Assembly (NCBI RefSeq): GCF_003355455.1
Contig: NZ_CP031358.1
Span: 124,001 to 188,000, forward strand
Source of the DNA: Erythrobacter aureus
GTDB lineage: Bacteria > Pseudomonadota > Alphaproteobacteria > Sphingomonadales > Sphingomonadaceae
Reading direction: 5' to 3'
Length of the DNA stretch: 64,000 nt
Of this stretch, positions 50,539 through 58,860 are shown piece after piece (the first letter of the stretch is position 1; each line of letters starts with the position of its first letter). The position numbers and the translations under genes were made by a program. The notes below the pieces were generated by a model. It was not told where the DNA came from. It saw only the letters and a program-made list of their open reading frames with translations, and made no database searches.

Positions 50539-51971
50539 GCAGCCTTCAGCGCTTCAGGCTCATCGGCACGCACGCCCCGCGCAGCGTCGACCCATGCTTG
50601 GATGTGGCGCTGGATCGAGCGCATCACCATTTCGTGATGCGGACGGTCGATCGACTGACCGATGACTTCGGTCGCAATCGTTGCGCTGACCGCGTTGAGG
50701 TCGACAGCGTCGATGCCCAGGAGGTGCTTGAAGAGCGCTTCCGAGGGGAAGAGAAACTTGCCTTCCTCAGGCTCGATGACGATCGAGTCCTTGGCCATGC
50801 GGGCAATGCTCTTCACCGGGGTCGGCAGGTTCTTCGAGCTCGGCTTGATAGCGCGTAGCCGGCCGATCTCCTTGCCGTCGTTCAGCGACTTCGAGTGGCT
50901 GACATCACGGCACTGCGGCAGGAACGGCTCGATAACCGCCCACGGATTGATATTCCGCTCGGTTGCCGGCTCCTCGAAAGCGAAAGGCGCATCGAGCAGC
51001 GTGAAGACGACGTAGGCGCGCTTGCGCGAGGTCAGGCCGCCATAGTCACGCGCGTCACCGATGTGCTCGTGACGGGTGTAGCCCCAGCGACGAAGACGCA
51101 GGGAGGCGACCTCATAGGCCGCAGAGCCGATCATGCCCGGGACATTCTCGAAAACGACCACCGGCGGCGCAACGCGCTCGACGATGTTGAGCAGGTCGAT
51201 GATCATGTCGGCCGTGGACGTCGCATCCTCGAGGTGGCGCTCCTTGAGCACCTTGGCCTTGAGGTTCGAGTGGTCATCGCACTGGGGCGAGGCGTGGAAG
51301 ACCATCGGAGGCTTCTTCGCCATGGTCTCGCCGATGACGTCGAGCACACTGGTAGTCACGTCCTCGTTGAAGAGGGCATAGAGCGGGCCGGAATTGGCAA
51401 GGGCGGTCATAGCGCCCGTTTCGGTCAGGTCGGTCTTGTCGCGAGCTTCCTGAGGCCGCCATTCGAGGACCGCTGAGACGGAGAACCCCGTCTGGCGCAT
51501 GGAATGGAGGTCGACACCCGAGGTGAGGGCAGCGAACACGCTGTTCGGCTCTGCGCGATGAGCATTGCTCAGCGCCTTCTCCGCGATCGTGAAGATGGGG
51601 GTGATGGTGACGCGATGGTTCTCGAAACGGACATGCACGCGGGTGCAGCCTTTCGGGAAGGCCTCGTCGATAAGCTTCTGAGAAGACACCTCAATTAGGT
51701 GCTCGAAAGGGTTGTTTTTCCGGCGCGGATAACTCCGGCCATACACCTTCTTCACCACGGGCGCGGCAAAGAGGTCAGTCACCCGTTCCACGGTGATGCC
51801 CTTGCCGGGGCCGAGGCTGCGTTCCACGACAGGATCGCCCTTCTCGAAGCCGAAGAGCGAGAGGAGGTTGGACGATACGGTGAGGATGCGTCGGCCACCT
51901 TTGTGGCGGAACGCAAGCTGCTTCGTCGCGATTTCAGGCACGTTGACGCGCACGAGGACTTCTTCCGCCAT
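50535..51971 (-). CDS. DNA (cytosine-5)-methyltransferase, 478 aa
   Basis: The first 160 residues form an added beta-rich domain of unknown role. The methyltransferase follows: motif I FAALTSGVDLHSMRQTGFSV, motif IV ASPQCDDHSNL with the catalytic Cys, motif VI VVFENVPGM and motif VIII LTSRKRAYVVF, then a target-recognition region and a C-terminal motif X area. Motif IV belongs to the SP-x-C-x-x-HS subgroup (as in SPECTNHS enzymes) rather than PPCQ. No restriction endonuclease lies nearby, so it is a solitary enzyme, probably protecting phage DNA. The start at 51971 has a clean AAAGGAAA SD. Confidence 0.85.
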   Translation of the reverse strand: MAEEVLVRVNVPEIATKQLAFRHKGGRRILTVSSNLLSLFGFEKGDPVVERSLGPGKGITVERVTDLFAAPVVKKVYGRSYPRRKNNPFEHLIEVSSQKLIDEAFPKGCTRVHVRFENHRVTITPIFTIAEKALSNAHRAEPNSVFAALTSGVDLHSMRQTGFSVSAVLEWRPQEARDKTDLTETGAMTALANSGPLYALFNEDVTTSVLDVIGETMAKKPPMVFHASPQCDDHSNLKAKVLKERHLEDATSTADMIIDLLNIVERVAPPVVVFENVPGMIGSAAYEVASLRLRRWGYTRHEHIGDARDYGGLTSRKRAYVVFTLLDAPFAFEEPATERNINPWAVIEPFLPQCRDVSHSKSLNDGKEIGRLRAIKPSSKNLPTPVKSIARMAKDSIVIEPEEGKFLFPSEALFKHLLGIDAVDLNAVSATIATEVIGQSIDRPHHEMVMRSIQRHIQAWVDAARGVRADEPEALKAA

Positions 51972-52013
51972 GCGGTTTCCTTTCTGCAAAACTGATTATG
52001 GACTGGACTTTAG

Positions 52014-52235
52014 TCAGTCCTCTTCAGGGTCATCCTGGAGGAGGCTGTCGCCGTGCACTGAGCACGTCCCGATAAAGATCGGCCCATCCTCGTCTTGAGC
52101 AACCGGTGATGTGTGGTCGAATTCTAGCCGGCGGCCGCAATGCCCACATTCGGGCGGCTGGTCACACATCAGCGTGATGGGCACCCCCGCGAGGTGAGCG
52201 GGGATGCCGTTGCTCTGGGTGGAGAGGGCGCTCAT
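52014..52235 (-). CDS. Small zinc-finger-like protein, 73 aa
   Basis: CGHCGRRLEFDH with an upstream C (LMCDQPPEC) and a later C-x-x-H (GTCSVHG) gives a plausible Cys/His metal site. The C-terminus is acidic. The ATGA overlap with the phosphatase gene fixes the start. It may be a protein- or nucleic-acid-binding adaptor. Confidence 0.5.
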   Translation of the reverse strand: MSALSTQSNGIPAHLAGVPITLMCDQPPECGHCGRRLEFDHTSPVAQDEDGPIFIGTCSVHGDSLLQDDPEED

Positions 52236-52996
52236 GCAGCCATCTCCGCCTGGTCGGCTTGCTGATCAAGCCGGTCGAGCCAAGCGTCCACATCGACGAT
52301 GGTGAGATCTCCGCCGCGGAACGCGCCGGTGTCGATGAACGAGCAGTTCTGGTGCGTAAGCGCCTGGTGAACGATCGTGTGTCCGAAGAAGACATGGTCG
52401 ATGCCACGGATCGGCTGGGGGACCGGGCGAGCGCTCTCAGGGTTGTCGCGCAGATGCTCGATACGGTCGATGCGGTGGCGTTCCCACATGCAGTGGGCCC
52501 AGGTGTCGTCATGTTCGGGATGGTCCGGCGAAGTGAGGACCTTCTCGAGCTGCGTCCAGCAGTTCGTCGGAACGTCGGCATGGACGAAGCCGACACGCCG
52601 GCCGCCAGGCGTGGTGATTTCCATGGCCACGGGAGCGTCCATGAGGGTTTCAGCCCAATTGCGACGCTTCTCGGGTTCGACGATCTGCTCGAACCAGATG
52701 CCGCCGGCCCTGTGATGGAAACCCTTGGCGCCGCGATTGACGGCATAGTCGACGATCTGTTCGTGATTGCCGAGGACACGGCGCACGCCGGCGCGGTCGC
52801 ACCATTCGAGTGCCTGGTCGGAATGGGGACCGCGATCGACGAGGTCGCCGAGAAGGACCAGAACGTCTTGGTCTGGGTCGAAGCCAAGCTCATCGAGCTG
52901 GCGCTCGAGACGGTCGAAACAGCCATGAATGTCGCCGACCGTGAGGACGCGGCGTGCGCTGCTGAGATCGTGACGTTCGAAAGCGGGGCGAGTCAT
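52232..52996 (-). CDS. Calcineurin-like (lambda PPP-type) phosphatase, 254 aa
   Basis: All the metal-site motifs are in order: GDIHG (about residue 22), GDLVDRG, GNHE, then VHADVP and GHTIVHQ near the C-terminus. This is the family of lambda phosphatase (NinI), which dephosphorylates Ser/Thr/Tyr in proteins; some relatives act on dinucleoside tetraphosphates. Length is normal for the family. The start at 52996 is preferred to the ATG two codons upstream because of SD spacing. Confidence 0.85.
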   Translation of the reverse strand: MTRPAFERHDLSSARRVLTVGDIHGCFDRLERQLDELGFDPDQDVLVLLGDLVDRGPHSDQALEWCDRAGVRRVLGNHEQIVDYAVNRGAKGFHHRAGGIWFEQIVEPEKRRNWAETLMDAPVAMEITTPGGRRVGFVHADVPTNCWTQLEKVLTSPDHPEHDDTWAHCMWERHRIDRIEHLRDNPESARPVPQPIRGIDHVFFGHTIVHQALTHQNCSFIDTGAFRGGDLTIVDVDAWLDRLDQQADQAEMAA

Positions 52997-53086
52997 TTTC
53001 ATATTTCTCCATTGCTCGCGAAGCGTTTCGCAAGCAGTCAAATTGGAGGAGTAGGGATCGCCGTAGGCGAGAGTGGAGACAGAGAG

Positions 53087-53470
53087 TTAGGAAGGAGCGC
53101 CGACAACAGCAGCCGTGATAAGGCTGCGTCGGCGAAGGGAGCATTGCTCCTCGTATTCCTTGATGCTCTCGCTCGTGATGCCCATTCGGGCAGCGACCAC
53201 GGGATGCTTTTCGAGCAGCCATTCGTGGTCGTCGGGTTCGATATCGTCGAGACCGAACCAGTCGGCAGCGTGGAGATGAGTGCCGTGGAGTTTGTTCAGG
53301 TCCATTTCGGCCTGGCGACACTCGGGGTGGTAGAGGGCAAAGCCAAACTCACCATCGACCTTTCCTGCCCAGCTGACCGCGGAATCGCCGACTTGGACCG
53401 TTGTGGAGCAAGCAGCACAGGGGCGTGCCTTGCGTACGACTTTAACGGCAAGTTCGTTGATAAATTCCAC
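53087..53470 (-). CDS. Cys-rich small protein, GTG start, 127 aa
   Basis: PCAACSTTVQVGDSAVSWAG followed by ALYHPECRQA gives a C-x-x-C...H-x-x-C zinc pattern. An acidic loop and a C-terminal helix that is basic (CSLRRRSLITAAV) follow. Similar small proteins occur in phages and prophages without a known role. GTG start with a weak GAGC SD. Confidence 0.55.
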   Translation of the reverse strand: MEFINELAVKVVRKARPCAACSTTVQVGDSAVSWAGKVDGEFGFALYHPECRQAEMDLNKLHGTHLHAADWFGLDDIEPDDHEWLLEKHPVVAARMGITSESIKEYEEQCSLRRRSLITAAVVGAPS

Positions 53471-53508
53471 GGTTTACAGCTCGGGCTTGAGGAAAGGGAT
53501 GAGGGCGA

Positions 53509-53730
53509 TCAGACCGCGCGGCGGACCATCGGCGGCGGGGCTACGGTGTTGAGACGGCAACGCTGCCGGGCGATACGGTCATCGCGCTTGCGGCTTTCCG
53601 AATTCGCCAAGTCTCGGAATTTGCGGCGGGCTGCAAGCAGGATCTGCGCTTCGTAGACCAGCCAGCCGAGCACGATGGTGCTGACGATGAAGATCATCAC
53701 GATGGACGGGATGGAGGCAGGATTTTCCAT
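53509..53730 (-). CDS. Small membrane protein with basic tail, 73 aa
   Basis: One helix (SIVMIFIVSTIVLGWLVYEA) is followed by a strongly basic cytoplasmic tail (RKFRDLANSESRKRDDRIAR). By the positive-inside rule the N-terminus faces the periplasm. It is first in its transcript, after the promoter at 53776. Confidence 0.6.
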   Translation of the reverse strand: MENPASIPSIVMIFIVSTIVLGWLVYEAQILLAARRKFRDLANSESRKRDDRIARQRCRLNTVAPPPMVRRAV

Positions 53731-53775
53731 AGGTCTTTCCCTTGGTATTCACGGCTAGAGTTTGTCCGTGTGAAA

Positions 53776-53804
53776 ATTTTACAAGGTGGGAAAATCATCC
53801 ACAA
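53776..53804 (-). promoter_or_regulatory. Sigma70-type promoter upstream of 53509-53730
   Basis: The minus strand has TTGTGG, a 17-base spacer, then TAAAAT. It is the best complete -35/-10 pair I found on this strand. Confidence 0.6.
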
Positions 53805-53839
53805 TACGTGAGCCGGAAATCTTTATCGTCTGGGAAAAA

Positions 53840-55000
53840 TTATGCTGCCATCAGAGCGAAAGGTTCGGAATCGTCGGCATCACAGTCGTTAATTTCGTCT
53901 GACATGATGGCGTAGATTGTGTGGTGGGAAACTGGCTCCGTAGGATCCATATCACCATCCTCAATCATCCTGCGCGCAATCGCGTAGGCTCGGTCGATAT
54001 GAGCGTCGATTTCGCTCTTCGGCTGGCCCGGCGCGGCAGGCAGCGTAAGCTGCGGCTGCAACGGCTTGGGATTGGGCGCCGCCATGCGTGCGACCTGTCC
54101 TCGATACCACGCTTCCATGACTTCGCTTACGAAGGCATTGGTCTTGCTGAACGAGGGGTCATCACGGCGGCGTTCATTGGCGAGCTTACGCGCCCGCACG
54201 CCGTAGGCCTGGCTGTCGACCGAATAGACGCGGCCGTCGAGTTCGGCGACAGCTTCAGCGCCGTCGCTCTTGAGGCCGAAGAGGTGGAGCTGCACACCAG
54301 CCGGGAGGCGGGCATGGAGAGCCTCTACGATTGCGACGATGCCATCAGGGCCAGCCGTCTTGCGGCGGCACATGGATCCGACACCGATGACGCGCTCGTC
54401 GCCGACCATCGGTTCGATAGCATCGAAGCAGCGCAGATAGTCGTCGACGTTGCTGCCCTGGATGACCGGCATCAGGCGGTCTCCGATGCCCGCGTCATTT
54501 GCGAGCATCTGGCAGGTATAGTTCAACGCGATGGTGCGGGAGATCCGCTCCTGCACCTGATTGTTGTCGTGGGCGATCTCGGCCTCGACGCAATAATCGA
54601 GACTGGCGAAGCGGGTGAAGGGGAACTTCGTGCAGAGGCCGAAGATGTAATTCTCGGGCGACCACGGATAGTTGCCCTCGGTCGACATCATCGAGAAGCC
54701 GGCGCTGTCGAGCCAGAGCTCGGGCAGGGCATGGGCGTTGGCAAGCGAATTGAGGTTCCAGCCGCCCCAGCGGCGCATGCGACCCTTACGGCCGTGCTCG
54801 AGCGGCCCGGTGTTGCCGCGGGCGCGGTGCTCCGCCCACTGAGCGCGGCTATACTCGGTGCCTTTGGGAGCAGCGCCTTCGTCGATCCAGCGCGAGAAGG
54901 CGTTTGCGCTGACCAGGACAGGAGCCTGAAGGGCGATGGCCTTGTCGAGGAGTGGCCCTTTCGAGAGATAGGGCAGCCCGAGAACAACCTTGGTGGTCAT
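53840..55000 (-). CDS. DpdA-like 7-deazaguanine DNA transglycosylase, 386 aa
   Basis: The protein has a TGT-like barrel. ELWLDSAGFSMMSTEGNYPW carries the first catalytic Asp and RFASLDYCVEAEI the second. VIQGSNVDDYLRCFDAI has the Q-G segment, VIGVGSMCRRKTAG a Gly-rich strand, and LHLFGLKSDGAEA and GRVYSVDSQAYGVRARKL the region where TGT enzymes hold their base. DpdA exchanges guanine in DNA for preQ0 or relatives, protecting phage DNA against restriction. Synthesis genes (folE, queD, queE, queC) are not in this window and would have to be elsewhere or supplied by the host. The C-terminal 80 residues are a Pro-rich, acidic extension. Confidence 0.75.
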   Translation of the reverse strand: MTTKVVLGLPYLSKGPLLDKAIALQAPVLVSANAFSRWIDEGAAPKGTEYSRAQWAEHRARGNTGPLEHGRKGRMRRWGGWNLNSLANAHALPELWLDSAGFSMMSTEGNYPWSPENYIFGLCTKFPFTRFASLDYCVEAEIAHDNNQVQERISRTIALNYTCQMLANDAGIGDRLMPVIQGSNVDDYLRCFDAIEPMVGDERVIGVGSMCRRKTAGPDGIVAIVEALHARLPAGVQLHLFGLKSDGAEAVAELDGRVYSVDSQAYGVRARKLANERRRDDPSFSKTNAFVSEVMEAWYRGQVARMAAPNPKPLQPQLTLPAAPGQPKSEIDAHIDRAYAIARRMIEDGDMDPTEPVSHHTIYAIMSDEINDCDADDSEPFALMAA

Positions 55001-55089
55001 GCCATTTCCTTCATCAGCAATGCTTCAGACTGCAGATGAGGGTCAGTCGAGCAGCAGGGCGGAAGCTCGGCTCCCGCCCTGCGACGAAA

Positions 55090-56022
55090 TCATTCTTCCT
55101 CGTCACCCTCGTCATCATTGATGAAGCCGTTCTCTTCGGCGAGTTCCTTGATGATCTCGAAGGCTTCACCGTTAAGGCGGGTTTCGAGTTCTCCGGCCAT
55201 CGAAGCGAAGCATTCTTCCGGGTCGTTGACGTTTTCCGGCATGCTGCAGGGGCCGAAGGTGAGAACGATGCTGCCATCGCCTTCGTCCGCAGGGGCGGCG
55301 AGCTTCACGCGTGCAGGATTGCCATCGGCGAGCTGCATGTTGTGGTCGTACTGGACCGAGTTCTCGTACTCGCTATCACCGACTTCATCGACGAGATAGC
55401 CGGTAGTTTCCTCTGCGTGCGCGTAGGCGAGCGCGAGGGGTAGCGTGGAGAACCGGTTCATCACATGGAGCACGTCTTCCTCTGCTGAACGATTGGCTTC
55501 CCAATCGCGCAGCGGGTAATTGTCACGGAGGAACTCGTCCGCCTTGGTCATAGCGTCCTGCTGGCTGGCGGCTTCGACGGCGACCTTGACGCGGATAACG
55601 TCGTAGCGATGGACGAAGTAGCGCTTGAGAGCCGGTTCATCGGCGCTGGGCTCTTCGGCCTGTTCCTCGATCTCCTCGCCGCCGGCGTCGATGGCATCTG
55701 TGATGCCGCGAACAATGAGGTCAGCTGGGACGCTGACTCGCGATCCATCGGCGCGCGCAATCTCGACCTTGTCGCCAGTCGGGCCGCCGAGCGCATAGTC
55801 ACCAAAGGTGGTGGCGAAGCCAGCCGGCAGTTCAGTCTCCTGAACATAGAAGCGGCAGGGTACTTCGCCATCGAGAAAAGCTTCGAGGGCCTTGTCGTCG
55901 AGGGTTTCGTCGAATTCGATGCCGTAGGTGCTGGCAACGTCCTCAAGCGCATCGCGATAGGAGAGGTGGAGGTTCGAGGATGTCTCCTCGGGCGCGTTGT
56001 AGATGAGCGTGTAGAGCTTCAT
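55090..56022 (-). CDS. Multi-domain acidic hypothetical protein, 310 aa
   Basis: The first 75 residues match the 137-residue protein at 2399 (MKLYTLIYNAPEETSSNLHL opening). The middle has an acidic linker (EEIEEQAEEPSADE) leading to a YDVIRVKVAVEAASQQDAMT module, also found in the 2986 and 4291 proteins. The last third is beta-rich and ends in a very acidic tail. It thus combines two modules that occur singly elsewhere in the window. Function unknown; the high negative charge would suit DNA mimicry or host-protein binding. Confidence 0.55.
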   Translation of the reverse strand: MKLYTLIYNAPEETSSNLHLSYRDALEDVASTYGIEFDETLDDKALEAFLDGEVPCRFYVQETELPAGFATTFGDYALGGPTGDKVEIARADGSRVSVPADLIVRGITDAIDAGGEEIEEQAEEPSADEPALKRYFVHRYDVIRVKVAVEAASQQDAMTKADEFLRDNYPLRDWEANRSAEEDVLHVMNRFSTLPLALAYAHAEETTGYLVDEVGDSEYENSVQYDHNMQLADGNPARVKLAAPADEGDGSIVLTFGPCSMPENVNDPEECFASMAGELETRLNGEAFEIIKELAEENGFINDDEGDEEE

Positions 56023-56046
56023 GAGAGAGCCTTTCAGGAGAGGGTA

Positions 56047-56946
56047 TCAGTCTTCGTCGGAGCCAGCCGGGAAGAAGGCGTAGGTCGAGCCGGTAGCTTC
56101 GCCGAGGTCGCCGCCTTCTTCCTGCTCGTAGAGGTCGACAACGATGCCTTCTTCGTCGTGTTTGATCTTGATCGACACGCCCTTGACGCCGATCCACAGA
56201 TTGTCCTGCGGGCGGCTCTTCCATTCAAGGTCAGGCGTTCCGTCGGTCTGCACGAGAACGGCATTGTCGACCGAGGTCATGGGCAGCAGGAGACAGACAT
56301 CGTTGATGGCGTCGCGGTTGACCTGCTCGTCAGGGCTGACGACTTCGAGGTCGAGGAACATCTTGATGGCATCCTCATAGCCGGTGGCGAGGAAGGTCAT
56401 CATGTCGTTGTCCGCGCCATAGCGGATCAGGTATTCGCCAGCGCGCTCGTCCTCAGAAGCGATCGGGGCGGAATCTTCCTCTTCCTCCTCGGGAGGGAAG
56501 TATTCGGCCCAGGCGTTGGCGATGTCCTTGTCGATCGATTCGCTGCTCGGACGCGGAACGGCATCCTTGCCGACCGGAATCCACATGAAGTGGCAGGTGC
56601 CGCACTTCTTGGCGTCGTTATCGCCAATCTGGATGTGGTAGCCACCATCGGAGGAGCAATTCGGGCAGATGGTGCCGCCGGTGTCGGTGAATTCGCGGAT
56701 GACGTTGATCTCTTCTTCGAAGAAGGAGCCGAACGTCTTGTGCTCACCGATCCGATCGGCTTCCCAATCGTTGTCGTGCATCACCTGGATGCCGGCAAGG
56801 TCGATGGCCTGCTCGCGAGTATAGGCCTGCACGATAGCGCAGTAGGTGCCTGCTTCATCGCTTTCGGTGTAAACGCCTTCGAAGATCCAGGTCAGGAGCT
56901 TCGGAGCTTCAGCAGGTTCGGTGGCCTGGGGCAGAGCGTCGGTCAT
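56047..56946 (-). CDS. Acidic hypothetical protein with zinc ribbon, 299 aa
   Basis: A YCAIVQAYTREQAIDLAGI segment near the start is the same beta-alpha module as in neighbouring proteins. A C-x-x-C...C-x-x-C ribbon follows (CPNCSSDGG and KKCGTCHFMW, about residues 88-112). The rest is acidic, with a later beta-rich half. Zinc ribbons of this type bind nucleic acids or RNA polymerase. The start at 56946 follows AAAGGAAA. No specific function is claimed. Confidence 0.55.
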   Translation of the reverse strand: MTDALPQATEPAEAPKLLTWIFEGVYTESDEAGTYCAIVQAYTREQAIDLAGIQVMHDNDWEADRIGEHKTFGSFFEEEINVIREFTDTGGTICPNCSSDGGYHIQIGDNDAKKCGTCHFMWIPVGKDAVPRPSSESIDKDIANAWAEYFPPEEEEEDSAPIASEDERAGEYLIRYGADNDMMTFLATGYEDAIKMFLDLEVVSPDEQVNRDAINDVCLLLPMTSVDNAVLVQTDGTPDLEWKSRPQDNLWIGVKGVSIKIKHDEEGIVVDLYEQEEGGDLGEATGSTYAFFPAGSDED

Positions 56947-57065
56947 CGAGCAATTTCCTTTCAGTAGGGGCTTTGCGCGCAAAGTCGCAGCCCAACGTCT
57001 GAAGGACGCTGGAGGCAGGCGCGTTAAGCGCCTTGGCGACAGAGGCTGGGAAGTGTTGGGGTGGA

Positions 57066-57575
57066 TCAGCCAGCTTTAGCCAGCTGGGCCTCCAGAGTAG
57101 ACTGGTTCTCATTCTCAGCCCGACGGGCAGAGAAATAGCGCCGCAGGCGCCATTCGGGGATGGCATGGCCATGAGGAACGCGGAAGCGATGCGTGCGAGC
57201 CTCGTCCTTCCAGGGCGTGCCCTCGGCATGGCAGATGGAGCTCATATCGAGGGAGCTGAGACTACCGTAGGCGGCCAGAACCTTCGAGATGATGTCGCGT
57301 GCGTATTCGTCGCTTTCGGGGACGATCGGGCAGTCGAGGCCACCGGTAATCGGCTGGGCCATAGTGACAGGCTCCCGGCGCATGTGCCGCAGGTCATTGT
57401 AGAGCGAGGCGTAGATGGGGCCATAGCGCCACACCTGAGGAAGTTCACCGACAATCGACTTGCCGAAGGCGAGCGACCAGCCGTGGACAGCGTAGACGGC
57501 CTTGTTGAGCCACATGGCATCGAAGCCCGGGCGCATGCTGATGATGGTGTTGGCGATAGCGAGAGGAGAGTACAT
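57066..57575 (-). CDS. Panacea/GepA-type (DUF4065, SocA-like) protein, 169 aa
   Basis: YSPLAIANTIISMRPGFDAM, MWLNKAVYAVHGWSLAFGK and QVWRYGPIYASLYNDLRHM are the signature of the Panacea domain: N-x-L-x-K-L-x-Y...HGW...G-P-V-Y...L. SSICHAEGTPWKDEA closes the domain, and about 25 basic residues follow. Panacea proteins are versatile antitoxins; SocA of Caulobacter belongs to this family and acts as a proteolytic adaptor. The next gene downstream is unrelated to known toxins, so the partner, if any, is unknown. Confidence 0.75.
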   Translation of the reverse strand: MYSPLAIANTIISMRPGFDAMWLNKAVYAVHGWSLAFGKSIVGELPQVWRYGPIYASLYNDLRHMRREPVTMAQPITGGLDCPIVPESDEYARDIISKVLAAYGSLSSLDMSSICHAEGTPWKDEARTHRFRVPHGHAIPEWRLRRYFSARRAENENQSTLEAQLAKAG

Positions 57576-57601
57576 GGGGTGTCCCGGGAATGAGGGGGTG
57601 A

Positions 57602-57994
57602 TTAGGCAGCAGCGGCGACAGGGCGCTGGGGCTCACCGTAGATCCACTTGATCATATCGACGGGCACGCTGCTGAGGACGAGGTTCTTCACATCGGCGTC
57701 GATGATGACGCGATTGCGGACGGTGTCTTCGTCCTGCACGTTCATGCGCAGCTCGAGTGCAACGGCGCCGGGCTTGTCGATGGCGACGAAGACGAGACCG
57801 GCATGGCCGGGGAAACGGTCGACGTGGTTCTCGTCAACGACGATGCCGCCGCGGCCGAGGTTCATGGCAACATCCATGTCGATCGTCATGATGCCCTCGT
57901 AGGAGGTTCCAGTCATGTCGTGCTCGCGATGAACCAGCCGGGCCTTCTCTTTGCCGCCGGCGTCGCGCGAATATTTGAGAGCGAGAGTGTTCAT
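57602..57994 (-). CDS. Hypothetical protein, 130 aa
   Basis: This alpha/beta protein (MNTLALKYSRDAGGKEKARL...) has strands ending GIVVDENHVDRFPGHAGLVF and VALELRMNVQDEDTVRNRV. It lies between RNase HI and the first Panacea gene, close to both. It could be the Panacea partner, but no toxin family is recognised. Confidence 0.5.
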   Translation of the reverse strand: MNTLALKYSRDAGGKEKARLVHREHDMTGTSYEGIMTIDMDVAMNLGRGGIVVDENHVDRFPGHAGLVFVAIDKPGAVALELRMNVQDEDTVRNRVIIDADVKNLVLSSVPVDMIKWIYGEPQRPVAAAA

Positions 57995-58009
57995 GAGGGT
58001 CTCCGTGGT

Positions 58010-58792
58010 TCAGGCTGCAGCGCGCTGTTCGTCAGCAGTGATGCCGAGGTCTTCGAGCATGAGGTAAGCGATCTGGAGATGCTTCGCCTTCTCGTCCTTC
58101 ATGTGGGCATCCCACTGCGAGGTGGCGACCTGGTCCCAGAGGTCCGCCCGGTTGCCGGAACGGATCCACAGCGAGCGGGCAAGCTTCTGCGCAGCCTCAT
58201 CGTAGCTGAGGTTGGTCAAGTCACGGGAGATGCGCAGTGCGGCTGGGGCAGGGGCCACAGGTTGAACGGTCGCGGGAGCGAAGCCATCTTCAGAGACCGC
58301 AGTGAGTGTGGCTTGACGAGGCCGTGTGAGAGGACTGGTCGGGACGCCAGTGCGGGCGGTGTTGTTGGCAGCGGCATCGACCTTGTCGTTGAGCGTGCCC
58401 TTGTTCTGGTGAGCCCTCACCCACTCGACGCGTAGCGGGCAGGAGATGCGGCTCTTGGCAGCATCGATCTGCTCCCAGAGCTGGGCGTGGGCGAGGCCGC
58501 CCTTCTTGCGCCAGCCCTTGGCCTTCCAGTTGGCCATCCATTCGTTGAAGCCCTTGACGACGTACTGGGCGTCGCACTGGATGAGCACATCGGCAGCGCG
58601 GTCTTGGCCGTCGATGCATTCGGAGACATAGAGGAGCGCCTCAAGAAGGCCGCGAACTTCCATCTCGCCGACAGTCGTGTCTTCTACGAAGTACGACTCG
58701 GTGGAAATTCCGCCGTCGATTTCAACGACAAAGGCGTAGGCGCCGGGGCCGGGATTTCCAATGCACGAGCCGTCGGTAGCGATGGTGATCAT
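58010..58792 (-). CDS. rnhA: RNase HI with C-terminal extension, 260 aa
   Basis: ATDGSCIGNPGPGAYAFVVE starts the domain with the first Asp and the G-x-P-G turn. The Glu follows in GEMEVRGLLEALL, the second Asp in IQCDAQYVVKGF and the last Asp in LNDKVDAAAN, preceded by WVRAHQNKG. All four catalytic residues are present. It removes RNA from RNA-DNA hybrids such as replication primers. The C-terminal 110 residues (an Ala/Pro linker and two helices) are not part of the usual enzyme. SD AAGGAAAA. Confidence 0.9.
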   Translation of the reverse strand: MITIATDGSCIGNPGPGAYAFVVEIDGGISTESYFVEDTTVGEMEVRGLLEALLYVSECIDGQDRAADVLIQCDAQYVVKGFNEWMANWKAKGWRKKGGLAHAQLWEQIDAAKSRISCPLRVEWVRAHQNKGTLNDKVDAAANNTARTGVPTSPLTRPRQATLTAVSEDGFAPATVQPVAPAPAALRISRDLTNLSYDEAAQKLARSLWIRSGNRADLWDQVATSQWDAHMKDEKAKHLQIAYLMLEDLGITADEQRAAA

Positions 58793-58860
58793 CGTTTTTC
58801 CTTCCTCATCAAGGTTTCACAGATTCCCTGATGAAAACCGTGAGGGCAGCTCCGCTGGCT

